Assembly: GCA_029817715.1 (NCBI GenBank)
Contig: JARUPY010000393.1
Span: 124,001 to 188,000, forward strand
Reading direction: 5' to 3'
DNA: 64,000 nt
DNA from: Melastoma dodecandrum
Lineage: Eukaryota > Streptophyta > Magnoliopsida > Myrtales > Melastomataceae
Made by a program: the position numbers and the translations under genes. Positions 9,565 to 19,168 of the stretch are shown here, one piece after another (the stretch's first letter is position 1; the number at the start of each line of letters is the position of its first letter). Under the pieces are notes generated by a model that made no database searches, was not told the origin of the DNA, and saw only the letters and a program-made list of their open reading frames with translations.

Positions 9565-10689
9565 CGGCGAACCTTCCTGCTGCGAACGGCGCCAGATCCT
9601 CGGACCACGTCCCCGCCGCGATCTGCGGCGCGAGAACGAGGGCGTGGGCGGCGGCGAGGGTCACGCCGCTGTGGCAGGTGACGAGATAGGCGGCCGGCAG
9701 GGTGCGGGACCGCTCGTAGAGCGGGTTGCCCGTCCGGGCTCATCACCCGCAGCGCCCCCCAACTCCGCACCACCTGCGCGCGGGCGAGCAGTGGGAACAT
9801 GCGCACCGCCTGATCCGCGATTCCGCCGAGCACCCGGCTCTGCGTACCGTTGTCGAAGCCGACCTCTTCCTTGGAGTCGCCGATCATGACGCTGCCTTCG
9901 TCGGTCTGGCGGACCGTGCCGAGGGGGTGGTCGAGGAAGGGCGCGACCTTCTCGGTGACGATCACCTGCCCCCGCTGCGGCCGCACCGGCGCATGCAGCC
10001 CCGCCATCGGCGCGAGGCGGGCATTGTCGAGCCCGGCGGCGAGGACGACGGTTCGGGCCCGGATCTCTCCGCCGCCCGTCCGGATGGCGACGCCGCGCGG
10101 ATGGCGGGCGAGGTCCAGGACGGCGGTGTTCGGCCGGTACCGGATGCCCTGCGTTACCGCCGCACGATGGAGCGCCCCGAAACAGCCGGAGCACGTTTAC
10201 GTGGCCATCGGCCGGGCAGTAGATACCCCCGGCCACCTCCGGCCCGATCGCCGGAAGCCGGTCGCGGAGGGCCGACCGGTCGAGCACCTCGAAGGTGGCG
10301 GGTGTGGCGAGTTGGTTGTGGAGCCGTGTCATGCGCCCGGCGCGGTCCTCCAGATCGGCCCCGCTGAGGCTGAGGCTGAAGCCGCCCCGACGCGAATAGC
10401 CGAGGTCGAAGCCCGTCTCCCGATTCAACCCGGCCGCGAGGTTGCCCCAGAGATCCGCCGACCGGAGGGTCCAGTCCGCGTAAGCCGGCATCGCGAGGCC
10501 CTTCCCCTGCACCCAGATGAGCGCGAAGTTTTCCGCGGGAGGCCCGGTGGGCGACGTCGCCCTCGTCCAGGGACGGTGACGCCGCGGCCCTGGCGGGCCA
10601 GCCCGTAGGCCAGAGCCATCCCGACCAAGCCGCCGCCCACCACGACGACGTCGTGCGAGTCGGGGTTCGTCTTGCATCAGCGGGGTCAT
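9545..10689 (-). CDS. FAD-dependent oxidoreductase, DAO family catalytic subunit, frameshifted
   Basis: About 380 residues when restored. The N-terminal dinucleotide motif [33 protein letters not shown] and [17 protein letters not shown] are typical of glycine/D-amino-acid oxidase-like (DAO) subunits of opine and hydroxyproline dehydrogenases. The C-terminus carries [24 protein letters not shown] and [12 protein letters not shown], which close the FAD site. Five one-base insertions (about 10664, 10570, 10528, 10189 and 9738) break the frame, each in a run of three to four identical bases. The start overlaps the upstream permease stop. Substrate is likely an imported amino acid or opine; this is inferred from the ABC genes. 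Confidence 0.82.
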
Positions 10690-11483
10690 GCGCGAGTCTC
10701 GCCGACGAAGAGGCGCTCCAGCCCGTAGAATTTGTGCACGACGATCATGAAGAGCACCGTCAGCACGATCATCAGCGTCGAGACCGCACAGATCAGCGGG
10801 TCGATGGAGTCCTGGATGTAGTTGAACATCATTACCGGCAGGGTCGTCGTCGAGGGCGAGGCGATGAACACCGTCATCGTCACCTCGTCGAAGCTCTGGA
10901 TGAACGAGAGGGCGAAGCCACTGGCGATACCGGGCAGGATGAGCGGCAGCATCACCCGCCGCACCACCGTCGCCCGGGACGCGCCCAGGGACAGGGCGGC
11001 ATCCTCGATCCGCCGGTCCATGCCGTTGGCGCCCGCCAGCACCATCCGCAGGGCGAAGGGAAAGATCACGACGACGTGGCTGACGATCAGCCCGAGCAGG
11101 GTCCCCGACAGGCCGACGCTCGAGAAGAACCGCAGGAAGGCGATCCCGAGCACCACGTGCGGGATCATCAGCGGCGCCAGGAACAGGGCGCTGAGCGCGT
11201 CCCGCCCGGGGAAGCGGTGGCGGGCGATGGCGAGCGCCGCCGGGGTGGCGAAGGCGACCGCGATCACCGAGGAGGCCGCCGCGATCAGCAGGCTGGTCCG
11301 GAAGGCCGAGAGGAATTCCGGGTACTCCACGAGCCGCCGGAACCAGCGCAGGGAGGCCCCGTGGGTCGGCAGGGCGAGGTAGCCCTCCGGCGTGAAGGCG
11401 ACGAGGCAGACCACCAGCATCGGCGCCACGAGGAACGCCATGAACAGGGTGTGGAAGACGAGGGCGAGGGGGCCGTTCTTCAT
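10686..11483 (-). CDS. ABC importer permease, PotC-like
   Basis: 265 residues, intact, with six membrane segments and the inner-membrane EAA-type loop EDAALSLGASRATVVRRVMLPLILPG that touches the ATPase. It is the second permease of a polyamine/opine-type (PAAT-like, PotC) importer. The start chosen is the ATG at 11483, which overlaps the previous permease stop (ATGA). An upstream start in the same frame would add 14 residues inside that gene. It is co-transcribed with the dehydrogenase subunits, suggesting that the importer brings in their substrate. Confidence 0.88.
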   Translation of the reverse strand: MKNGPLALVFHTLFMAFLVAPMLVVCLVAFTPEGYLALPTHGASLRWFRRLVEYPEFLSAFRTSLLIAAASSVIAVAFATPAALAIARHRFPGRDALSALFLAPLMIPHVVLGIAFLRFFSSVGLSGTLLGLIVSHVVVIFPFALRMVLAGANGMDRRIEDAALSLGASRATVVRRVMLPLILPGIASGFALSFIQSFDEVTMTVFIASPSTTTLPVMMFNYIQDSIDPLICAVSTLMIVLTVLFMIVVHKFYGLERLFVGETRA

Positions 11484-12339
11484 GCGAACACCTGCTGGTA
11501 GCGCCGCTCGACGAGCCGGTTCCACCCGACCACGATGGCCACGATCCGACGAGGAGGAGCACCGCGACCGCCGCGCCGAGGGGCCAGTTGAGGGTGTTCA
11601 GGAATTCGTCGTAGGCGAGCGTCGCCGCGACCTTGAGGCGGCGGCCTCCGATGATCGCCGGCGTGGCGAAGGCGCTGGCCGACAGCGAGAACACCACGAT
11701 GCTGCCGGAGAGGATGCCGGGCACGGCCTGCGGCAGCACGATCCGGCGCAGGATCGTCAGCTTGGGGGCGCCGAGCGATTCGGCCGCCCGCTCGCTCGCC
11801 GTGTCCATCCGCGAGAGCGAGGCCCAGACCGACAGGACCATGAAGGGCACGAGGACGTGGACGAGGCCGATCACCACGCCCGTCTCGGTGAACATCAGCG
11901 AGACCGGCCTGGCGCTGAGATGCGTCGCCTGGAGGATCTGCGAGAGCAGCCCGTTGCCGTTGAGCAGGATCGCCCAGCCGAGCGTCCGCGCCACCACGGA
12001 GACCAAAAGCGGGCCGATCACCACCAGGATGAAGATCGAGCGCCAGGGCTCGCGCATCCGCTTCAGGATATACGCCTCCGGGACTCCCAGGAGGACGCTG
12101 ATCCCCGTGACGATGAGCGCAATCCGCAGGGTCCGCAGGAAGATCCCGGCGAAATACGCGTCGCCGAGGACCTCGGCGTAGTTCTGGAAATCACGCGTGG
12201 CGACGATGCCCTGCGCCGAATCGAAGGCATTGAACGACAGCAGCACCGTCATCGCGAGGGGCACCGCGAGGACGCCGAGGAACAGCAGCGCGGCGGGGCC
12301 GACGGCGGCGTAGGGCAAGGGAGATTTCGACGCGCTCAT
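11480..12339 (-). CDS. ABC importer permease, PotB-like, frameshifted at 3' end
   Basis: About 286 residues. Membrane segments begin at residues 12-32 (GPAALLFLGVLAVPLAMTVL), and the EAA loop is AAESLGAPKLTILRRIVLPQAVPG. One base is missing near 11550, so the final membrane helix and the tail (VVGWNRLVERRYQQVFA) need a frame change. The restored stop overlaps the ATG of the next permease. It overlaps the ATPase gene by four bases on the other side. Its family is the spermidine/putrescine and opine importer permeases (PotB). Confidence 0.85.
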
Positions 12340-13376
12340 GCCGCCCTCTCCTGGTCGCGGACCTGGGCGTGGGCTCCTTCGAAACCGAGCACCACGGCAT
12401 CCCCCTCGGCGGGCACCGGGGCGCCGTCGTTCTGGCGGATCACCACCGTCCGACCGGCGGCGGTCTCGACCTCGAACAGCCAATGGCCGCCTTGGAAGAC
12501 CCGGGCCTTCACGCTGCCAGGCAGACCCGGAGCCCCCGGCCCGGCGAAGCGGATCTTCTCGGGGCGCACCGTCAGCTCCGTCGGCCCGGAGACCGCCCGC
12601 CCGACCGGGACGAGGTGGCCCGCGATCTCGATCGCCGCACCGCGGCCGGTTCCCCGGAAGACGTTGGTGGTGCCGAGGAAGGAGGCGACGAAGGGCGTCG
12701 CGGGCCGCTCGTACACGTCGAGGGGCGCGCTGACCTGCTCGATCCGCCCCGCATTCATCACGACGATGCGGTCGGAGAGGGCCAGCGCCTCCTCCTGGTC
12801 GTGCGTCACCAGGATCGTCGTGGTGCCGACGGTGCGCTGGATCTGGCGCAGCTCGATCTGCATTTCCTCGCGCAGCTTGGCGTCGAGGTTCGAAAGCGGT
12901 TCGTCGAGGAGCAGCAGGCGCGGCTCGACCACCAGCGCCCGCGCCAGGGCGACGCGCTGCTGCTGGCCGCCCGACATCTGCCGGGGGAACCGCTCGCCCT
13001 TGTCCGCGAGGCCGACGAGGGCGAGCGCCTCGGCCACCCGCTGGCGCACCTCTTTCCGGGCGACGCCGCGCATCTCGAGGCCGAAGGCCACGTTCTGCGC
13101 CACGCTCATATGGGGAAACAGCGCGTAGCTCTGGAACACCATGCCGAAGCCCCGCCGGTTGGGGGCGAGTTGGAGCAGATCGGCGCCATCCAGCGTCACC
13201 GTTCCGCCACTGGGCTCGACGAAGCCCGCGATCATGCGCAGCGTCGTGGTCTTGCCGCAGCCCGAGGGTCCGAGCAGAGAGAGGAACTCGCCCTTCTCGA
13301 CGGCGATATCGAGGGATTGCAGGACCTGCACGGTACCGTAGGCTTTCCGCAGGCCACTCAAGACAAGGTACGACAT
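12336..13376 (-). CDS. ABC importer ATP-binding protein, PotA-like
   Basis: 346 residues, intact. Walker A GPSGCGKT at residues 36-43, Q-loop in FGMVFQSYALFPHMSV, signature MSGGQQQRVALARAL, Walker B LLLLDEP followed by SNLD, H-loop LVTHDQEEA. Residues from about 240 form the TOBE domain typical of PotA and other CUT1/polyamine ATPases. It powers import by the two permeases that follow. A hairpin at 13484-13518 lies between this gene and the binding-protein gene upstream. Confidence 0.93.
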   Translation of the reverse strand: MSYLVLSGLRKAYGTVQVLQSLDIAVEKGEFLSLLGPSGCGKTTTLRMIAGFVEPSGGTVTLDGADLLQLAPNRRGFGMVFQSYALFPHMSVAQNVAFGLEMRGVARKEVRQRVAEALALVGLADKGERFPRQMSGGQQQRVALARALVVEPRLLLLDEPLSNLDAKLREEMQIELRQIQRTVGTTTILVTHDQEEALALSDRIVVMNAGRIEQVSAPLDVYERPATPFVASFLGTTNVFRGTGRGAAIEIAGHLVPVGRAVSGPTELTVRPEKIRFAGPGAPGLPGSVKARVFQGGHWLFEVETAAGRTVVIRQNDGAPVPAEGDAVVLGFEGAHAQVRDQERAA

Positions 13377-13483
13377 GCATCCTCCCGGCCGCGATCATGC
13401 GGGTCGTAATGGGCGAAGGCGGGATGCGGTGGGCGGCCGAACCGCCCCCGCCATCCGTCGCGGGGCGAGGCGCGCGCCCTAGT

Positions 13484-13518
13484 GCAGGGACGCCCTCACT
13501 CCGTTCATGCGTCCCTGC
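13484..13518. other. hairpin between binding-protein and ATPase genes
   Basis: GCAGGGACGC (13484-13493) and GCGTCCCTGC (13509-13518) are perfectly complementary and leave a 15-base loop. It sits in the 207-base gap after the binding-protein gene. Such a hairpin often protects the upstream mRNA or causes partial termination, so that more binding protein than transporter is made. No T-run follows, so it is not a simple terminator. Confidence 0.5.
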
Positions 13519-13583
13519 CCTAGATCCTTGTTTTTGCATCAATTTTTCCAGACACGGCTGACGCCTTCGTCTGGATCGATGCC

Positions 13584-14618
13584 CTAGCGTTCGATTTCCC
13601 GCGTCCAGCGCTTGTTCCAGGCGTCCCGGACGGGGTTGATCACCTGCCAATCGGCGGCCACGAGCTTGTCGGCCTTATCGCCGACCGGCATCATCCCGGG
13701 GCGTTGGATCACGGTGTCCTTGTTCACCGGGGCGAAGCCGCCCGCATCGGCCAGGATCGCCTGTACCTCCGGCGACAGCATCATCTTCATAAAGGCCTCG
13801 GCCTTGGGCGAAGGCGCCTTCTTCGCCACCGTGCAGATGGCGGTCATCACCACCGGCGCGCCTTCCTTAGGGTAGGCAAAATCGACCGGGAAGCCGGTCT
13901 CGGCGAAAGCCTGCACCCGCGAAGAGCCCCAGACGGCCAGGAGCGCCTGTCCGGTCTGGAACAGTTCGGTGATCTTGGCCGGCGACGGCTCGAAGGCGAG
14001 GATGTTGGGCGCCACGTCCTTCATCGCAGCGAAGCCCGGATCGATCTTGGCCTCGCCGCCGCCGTTCATCCGCGCCAGCATCACCACCGTCAGCAGGCCG
14101 TAGCCGTTGTTGAGCGGGGGCATGACGATCTTGCCCCTGTACTTGGGATCCCTGAGATCGTTCCAAGACGTCGGCGGCGCCCAGCTGTTCTCCTTGAAGA
14201 CCTTGGTGTTGTACATCAGCCCCGTGGCGATGATGCCGAGGCCCGACGCCTTGTCCCCGAAGATGTTGGCGACGGACTGCAGCTTGCTCCGGTCGATGTC
14301 CGGGGTGGGGGCGCAGAGCCCGAGCGACACGGCTCGGCTCATCGGGCCATCGTCGATCAGCGCGACATCGTATTCCTGGTTGTCGCGTTGGGCGAGGAGC
14401 TTGGCCAACGTGTCGGTCGAATTGCCACCGACATAGGTGACCTTGACGCCGTTCTCTTTCTCGAATTTCGGGAGGATCTTCTCGCGGATCGCCGTCTCGG
14501 TCGAGCCGCCATAGCCGGCGACGACGAGGGATTCCTGCGCCTGGAGAGGGCCTTGGAGCGAGAGGAGGGCGAGGGCAAGCCCTGCCGTGATGCGCATCCG
14601 CTTGCTCATGACCTGCAA
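13584..14618 (-). CDS. ABC importer periplasmic binding protein, PotD/PotF-like
   Basis: 344 residues, intact. A Sec signal peptide covers about residues 1-27 (hydrophobic LALALLSLQGPLQAQ, cleavage after AQA). The mature part begins with SLVVAGYGGSTETAIREKI, a usual start for the spermidine/putrescine and opine class of binding proteins, and contains YDVALIDDGPMS and VWGSSRVQAF. It is the first gene of the nine-gene minus-strand unit ending in the serine deaminase. An ATG nine bases in (14606) could be the real start. Ligand unknown: polyamine, opine or amino acid. Confidence 0.9.
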   Translation of the reverse strand: MQVMSKRMRITAGLALALLSLQGPLQAQESLVVAGYGGSTETAIREKILPKFEKENGVKVTYVGGNSTDTLAKLLAQRDNQEYDVALIDDGPMSRAVSLGLCAPTPDIDRSKLQSVANIFGDKASGLGIIATGLMYNTKVFKENSWAPPTSWNDLRDPKYRGKIVMPPLNNGYGLLTVVMLARMNGGGEAKIDPGFAAMKDVAPNILAFEPSPAKITELFQTGQALLAVWGSSRVQAFAETGFPVDFAYPKEGAPVVMTAICTVAKKAPSPKAEAFMKMMLSPEVQAILADAGGFAPVNKDTVIQRPGMMPVGDKADKLVAADWQVINPVRDAWNKRWTREIER

Positions 14619-14718
14619 TCCCCCAACCTCGGCGATTGCCGACTGTCCCGCAGGCCGTCGATCAGGGCAAATTCATAATTGACGCCCTTCCATGCGCAAA
14701 TATTATCGAGTGATGCGC
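14619..14718. promoter_or_regulatory. divergent promoter region, possible LysR sites
   Basis: A 100-base gap between divergent binding-protein and LysR genes. It holds ATAAT (14675-14679) facing ATTAT (14702-14706), and TGCGCA twice (14693-14698 and 14714-14719). LysR regulators usually bind between their gene and the divergent target. Which repeat is used cannot be decided by eye. Confidence 0.35.
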
Positions 14719-15626
14719 ATGCAGGCCCGCCAGATCGAAGCGTTCCGCGCGGTGATGCTGACCGGTGGCATGACCGCCGCCGCCGAAACCCTGTACATCA
14801 CTCAACCCGCGGTCAGTCGGCTGATCAAGGATCTCGAGGCCGCGCTCAACCTCACCCTGTTCGACCGGCGCGGCAATCAAATCACGCCGACGGCCGAGGC
14901 GGTCGAACTCTTTTCAGAAGTCGAGCGGACCTATCTCGGCCTCGAATTCATCGAGAAGCGGGCCAACGACCTCCGTAATCTCGAACGGGGGTCGCTGCGG
15001 ATCGCCGCGCACCCCGCGATGGCGCTGGGATTCCTGCCCAACTACATCGCCACCTTCGTGCGGCGACACCCGGACCTGTCGATCCTGCTCGATGGGATTC
15101 CCTCGCATCTGGTGCTGGAGCGCGTGGCCGGCGGCCAGTTCGACCTGGGCTTCGCGGCGCATCCGGTGGAGAGACCGTCCCTGAGCCTCACGCCGATCCG
15201 GCATCGGCCGTCGTGATCCTGCGGCGCGACCATCCCCTGGCCGAGCGGGAGAGCATCTCGGCGGACGATCTCGTCAATGAACGAATCATCCTGCTCGGGA
15301 AGGGAAGCCTGTTCCGGCACAAGGTCGAGAGCGCCTTGGGGACCACCGCCAGCTCTCAGAAGATCGAGACGCCCCTCTCGGCGATCGCCTGCTCGTTCGT
15401 GCTGGAAGGGCTCGGCCTGACGATCACGGACCCGTTTTCGGCGATCAACCTCATGGCCAACGGACTCGTCGCCCGGCCCTTCGTGCCGCCGATCGACGTC
15501 GGGGTGTCCCTGGTCGTCCCCAACCACCGCGAGCCGTCGCGGCTGGCCAAGGCGTTCATTGCCGGCCTCACGGAAGGGATCGAGAGCTACCTCACGGCAG
15601 TGGTCGGCGCTTCTACCCGGCCATGA
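14719..15626 (+). CDS. LysR family transcriptional regulator, frameshifted
   Basis: About 302 residues. The N-terminal helix-turn-helix covers residues 3-60 (RQIEAFRAVMLTGGMTAAAE, then TQPAVSRLIKDLEA, a classic LysR recognition helix). The effector domain follows from about 90. A one-base loss near 15202 shifts the frame between LTPI and ASAVVILRRDHPLAE. I chose the ATG at 14719 because it places RQIEAF at the normal distance from the start; ATG at 14692 is possible. It is divergent from the ABC/dehydrogenase operon and is its likely activator. Confidence 0.88.
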
Positions 15627-15681
15627 CAGGTCGCATCTAAGCTACGAAATCTTCGACGTTCAATGTATTGCGGCTTATGTG

Positions 15682-15954
15682 CTACGGCGGCTCGAACCAT
15701 AGACCGACAACGTCTACTTTCGGTGATGGATGTTTCCGATAGATTTCGACCGCATTGGGCGCGTTGCAGTCGAAATGCCGGAGGGAGGGACGTCCGCTTT
15801 CCGGACGACGGCCAGCTAGCACCCTGAGCGAATGATTGGGTTGACGCCATTTCTCCAAGCTGTGGCGCAGTTCAGGCCGTGTGTTGATCAGGATCCATCC
15901 TGATGGCCCACTGTCGACGTCCGTTGCGCTCAAGACGGGTGATCGAGGGTCCAA
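15682..15954 (-). CDS. unassigned small open frame
   Basis: 90 codons with a protein-like composition (GWILINTRPELRHSLEKW near the start, EIYRKHPSPKVDVVGLWFEPP-like end) in a region that otherwise has no gene. I recognise no family and see no good ribosome binding site. It could be a remnant of a longer gene. The rest of 15627-16280 is lower in GC, with an AT-rich block at 16090-16170 and nothing recognisable. Confidence 0.25.
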   Translation of the reverse strand: MDPRSPVLSATDVDSGPSGWILINTRPELRHSLEKWRQPNHSLRVLAGRRPESGRPSLRHFDCNAPNAVEIYRKHPSPKVDVVGLWFEPP

Positions 15955-16280
15955 CCCGTCGATATCGCACCCCTCCGGTTTCGTCTGCGAATCCGGCGCC
16001 CGGCCGCGAATACCGATTCATTGTCGCTTTCTGGCAGTGAGCGCTAAAGTACGCGAGAGCGTGGATGATTTGCTTACGCGCTCGGTTTCGCCTGCAAAAT
16101 ATAAATCAAACCGATTATTATACATAATACTTACTAACGGAATCAGTCTTCATCACTACGCTTTAAATCACCGACATAGCAGCGTTTTCAGCCGCGTCCT
16201 CGGATCGACTTGGTGATGCCGTGTCGACGATGCCGTGCGAGGTTGGGGCTGGATGGGCGTGCGCGGATCGTGGGGGCGCC

Positions 16281-17258
16281 CTACGCTTTGGTGGCGTCAG
16301 GCTGGCCGAAGCGGGCCCGGAATTCGCCTGGGCTGATACCGATGCGCCTGCGGAAGTGTTGCCTCAGCGTGTCGGCCCCGCCGAAGCCGACAACGGCCGC
16401 GATGTCGTCTACGCTCAGACGACCGGCGGCGAGCAGGCGCTTGACCTCCTCCATCCGCTCCGCCGCAAGCCACTCGCCCGGCGGCGATCCCGTCGCCTCC
16501 GTGAAGCGCCTGACGAACGTGCGCAGGCTCATACGGCACTCCTCCGCCATGCGCGCGAGGGGCCAGGGCGCCCCGAGCTCGACCCGCATCCGGTCGAGCA
16601 GCGGCGCGTCCTCCGAGGTCCTCCGCACCGGCACCGGCCGCTCCAGGAACTGCGCCTGCCCGCCCGTCCGGTGGGCCGGCATCACGAGGCGGCGCGCCAC
16701 CGAATTCGCGGCCTCCGGCCCGAAGTCCTGGCGCACGATCTCGATCAAGAGGTCGAGCCCTGCCGCGCTCCCGGCCGAGGTGAAGACGCGCCCGTGGGAG
16801 CGATAGAGCGAGGCATGATCGACCGCGACCGCCGGGTAGCGCGCACGCAGATCGTCGGCGTAGCGCCAATGCGTCGTCGCCGTGCGGCCGTCCAGCAGGC
16901 CGGTGGCGGCCAGGACAAAGGCGCCCGAACAGATCGAGGCCAGCCGCGCCCCTCGCCCGTGGGCCGCCCGCAGGCGGCGGCAGAGATCCTCGGGGACCGG
17001 CACGTCTGCCCCCTTCCAGCCGGGCAGCACGATGATGTCGGCGCGGTCGATCAGTTCGATGCCGTGGTCCGGCATCAGGGTGAAACCCCCGTGCGCGCGC
17101 AGCGGGCCGCCTTCGATCGCGCAACTGGCGAATCGATACCACGCTTCGCCCATCTCGGGCCGGGACAGGCCGAAGACCTCGGCCACGATCCCGAACTCGA
17201 AGGTGCACAGGCCGTCGTAGAGGAGCGCGACCGCGAGGGGCCCGGTGGTGTTTGGCAT
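16281..17258 (-). CDS. GlxA family regulator (DJ-1/PfpI plus AraC helix-turn-helix)
   Basis: 325 residues, intact. Residues 8-170 are a DJ-1/PfpI-like amidotransferase domain: VALLYDGLCTFEFGIVAEVF, IIVLPGW, and the nucleophile-elbow-like SICSGAFVLAATGLLDG. The C-terminal 100 residues are an AraC-type double helix-turn-helix (ARMAEECRMSLRTFVRRF and VDDIAAVVGFGGADTLRQHF). Such regulators often control amine or carnitine catabolism. The ATG at 17258 is chosen because the longer open frame upstream overlaps the divergent rhodanese gene. It is 85 bases from that gene, probably its target. Confidence 0.92.
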   Translation of the reverse strand: MPNTTGPLAVALLYDGLCTFEFGIVAEVFGLSRPEMGEAWYRFASCAIEGGPLRAHGGFTLMPDHGIELIDRADIIVLPGWKGADVPVPEDLCRRLRAAHGRGARLASICSGAFVLAATGLLDGRTATTHWRYADDLRARYPAVAVDHASLYRSHGRVFTSAGSAAGLDLLIEIVRQDFGPEAANSVARRLVMPAHRTGGQAQFLERPVPVRRTSEDAPLLDRMRVELGAPWPLARMAEECRMSLRTFVRRFTEATGSPPGEWLAAERMEEVKRLLAAGRLSVDDIAAVVGFGGADTLRQHFRRRIGISPGEFRARFGQPDATKA

Positions 17259-17343
17259 GATCCTCACGGTGTCTGTCGTTTCTGCCAATTGCAAGCCGAG
17301 CGTGGCGCGGGCGAGATGAGAGGGTCGCTCGAGGAAGATCTCC

Positions 17344-17748
17344 ATGCCGACCGCCGTCACCGCCGTGCCGCCCGCCCCGAGCGATCTCGCCCGCGCGCAC
17401 TTCGCCTCCGCCTTCGCGTTCGAGACCGACTGCTGGGACGTGCACGACAGCTTGGCCCAAGGGGCCGACTTCGTGCTGCTCGACGTGCGCGGCCCCGCCC
17501 TGTTCGCGGCGGGCCATGTCCCGGGCGCGGTCAACCTGCCCCACGGCAAGATCGTGCGCTCCAGCCTCGAACGATGGCCGGCCGAGACCGTCTTCGTCAC
17601 CTATTGCGCCGGCCCGCACTGCAACGGCGCGGCGCGCGGGGCGGTGCGGCTCGCCGAACTCGGGCGGCCCGTCAAGATCATGGCGGGCGGGATCACGGGC
17701 TGGGTCGACGAAGGCTTCGCCTTGGCGCGCGCCGGGACAACGGCATGA
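17344..17748 (+). CDS. rhodanese-like domain protein
   Basis: 134 residues, one rhodanese domain, intact. It has LLDVRGPALFAAGHVPGAVNLP and the active-site loop TYCAGPHCNGA, in which the first cysteine is the expected persulfide carrier and a second lies four residues later. MAGGITGW is the usual closing motif. A strong ribosome binding site GAGGAAG precedes the ATG. Single-domain rhodaneses move sulfur or act in redox control. Divergent pairing with a GlxA regulator is common in proteobacteria and suggests it is regulated by that gene. Confidence 0.9.
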   Translation: MPTAVTAVPPAPSDLARAHFASAFAFETDCWDVHDSLAQGADFVLLDVRGPALFAAGHVPGAVNLPHGKIVRSSLERWPAETVFVTYCAGPHCNGAARGAVRLAELGRPVKIMAGGITGWVDEGFALARAGTTA

Positions 17749-17761
17749 GTTCTCGCAATAT

Positions 17762-18583
17762 TCAGAGGGCAACGGGCTGGCGGACTTCGCCCACGCGCAG
17801 CGGGTGCACGGGGAGCCACCCCCCTTGGTGTGGCGGGTCGGGGCATTCGCCACGGTCGAGGTGGAGATAGGTCGGGTCGAATTCCGAGACCCGCAGGAGT
17901 TCGTCCCAGGCCTCGATGACCAGGGTGCAGCGCCGGAGTGTGATCCAGCCCCTACTCCGCATGTCCTGCAGAACGCGGTTGACGTGGACCGGGGTCAGTC
18001 CCAACGCGTCGGCCAGATCGGCCTGCGTGATCGGCATGGGGCACCGGTGCTCCCCCGCGAGCCCGACGACCTGCAGCTTCAGGTACATCTCGCAGAACAG
18101 GTGGGCGATCCGCTCGAACGCCGAGCGACGGCCCATGCCGACCATCCAGGCCCGGAAGATGCCCGCATCGATCAGCGTCTCGTGCCAGAGACGTGCGCCG
18201 ATGCCGGGGAACGCCAGGGTCACGGCGCGCTGGCTGTCGTGCGGGATGAAGACGACCGTCGCCTTCGTCACCGCCGCGAGGCTGTGATCCACGACGGGGA
18301 GGTGCAGGCTCCCGAGATCCGGGATGTCGCCCGCGATGTGGAAGGAGAGGATCTGCCGCTTGCCCGCGCTGAGCAACTTGTAGCGACAGGCCCAGCCGCC
18401 CAGAAGAAGACAGCAATGCGCCGGCCGCTCGCCATCGCGCACGATGTCCCGACGAAGATCGACCTCATGGATCCGGATCGGCAAACTCCCGAGGGCCTGC
18501 CGCTCCTCGTGCGAGAGGATGGCGGATCTTTCGAGTGTTCGAATGAGGTGCAGGGTCGGATGCAGATCGGAGGGTGACGCCAT
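17762..18583 (-). CDS. Crp/Fnr family transcriptional regulator
   Basis: 273 residues from the ATG at 18583 (a GTG at 18649 would add 22). It has a cyclic-nucleotide-binding fold (residues about 35-150, with GDIPDLGSLHL and a hydrophobic beta roll) and a C-terminal winged helix with PITQADLADALGLTPVHVNRVLQDM as the recognition helix. It has no N-terminal cysteine set for an Fe-S cluster, so it is not a classical FNR. In this class, common in Methylobacterium and rhizobia, the ligand is unknown. It ends 14 bases after, and opposite to, the rhodanese gene. Confidence 0.88.
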   Translation of the reverse strand: MASPSDLHPTLHLIRTLERSAILSHEERQALGSLPIRIHEVDLRRDIVRDGERPAHCCLLLGGWACRYKLLSAGKRQILSFHIAGDIPDLGSLHLPVVDHSLAAVTKATVVFIPHDSQRAVTLAFPGIGARLWHETLIDAGIFRAWMVGMGRRSAFERIAHLFCEMYLKLQVVGLAGEHRCPMPITQADLADALGLTPVHVNRVLQDMRSRGWITLRRCTLVIEAWDELLRVSEFDPTYLHLDRGECPDPPHQGGWLPVHPLRVGEVRQPVAL

Positions 18584-19168
18584 GTCCGTCCACCGGGTCT
18601 TGCAGGTGGAAGCACGCCTCTCCCAGCCATCGGCACCTGTGTCAAACACACCGATGATAAATTCATGATCGATCTAATTTACGATTTGTCTACAAAAGAT
18701 ATCAGGTTCGCGACCAGAATATTTTTGAAAATCCTTGGAACGAATGACATCCCGGCACGTGGATGTACGTTGGACTTTCCGAGTTTACAAAGCTGGACAG
18801 CGCACACTCGCGCCCGGCCGCCGAGTGAAGTTTCGTCGTCCTTGGATGCTACGAACGGCAGTCCCGATTCGAATCGGTTTACCGCGCGCTGTCGTCATGG
18901 CGAGCGCGGCGACGCGAAGATGGAGCAACTGGGACGATCCAGGTTTCAAGGACGACGCTCAAGTGTGAGTTCATCGAACGCCAAACGGCCAAGATTTGGT
19001 GTGAGGCGAAATTCATCTCCAATTCTAATCCAGGTCGATTCGAGGCTTTCCATCCCGATGTATCGAGGAAGGGCCGGGGATTCTCCGGTTGGCTCCGCTG
19101 GGTTTGAAGCGCCCCGATCATGGCCGGCGGAGCCATTCTTCACCCACTCCACCTTGGGAGGGTCAAGC
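18584..19168. other. 585-base intergenic stretch
   Basis: AT-rich at 18655-18745, likely the promoter region of the Crp gene. A degenerate copy of the CATTGCGAGCG-type repeat may lie at 18892-18960 (GTCATGGCGAGCGCGGCGAC and a return arm CAGGTTTCAAGGACGACGC). A hairpin GGCTCCGC (19091-19098) / GCGGAGCC (19127-19134) precedes the next small frame. No gene is supported. Confidence 0.4.

Noticed and set aside
9661..13650. A 1329-codon open frame on the minus strand
   Set aside because: It joins out-of-frame shadow of the ATPase, the true permease frame and parts of the oxidoreductase. High GC keeps the frames open; it is not a fusion protein.
18892..18960. Fourth copy of the GCGAGCG repeat
   Set aside because: Only parts of the arms match and the gap is not between convergent genes; too degenerate to call.
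18665..19168. 5' extension of the small gene at 19169
   Set aside because: The frame is open but the sequence is AT-rich and not protein-like; the ribosome binding site is at 19169.
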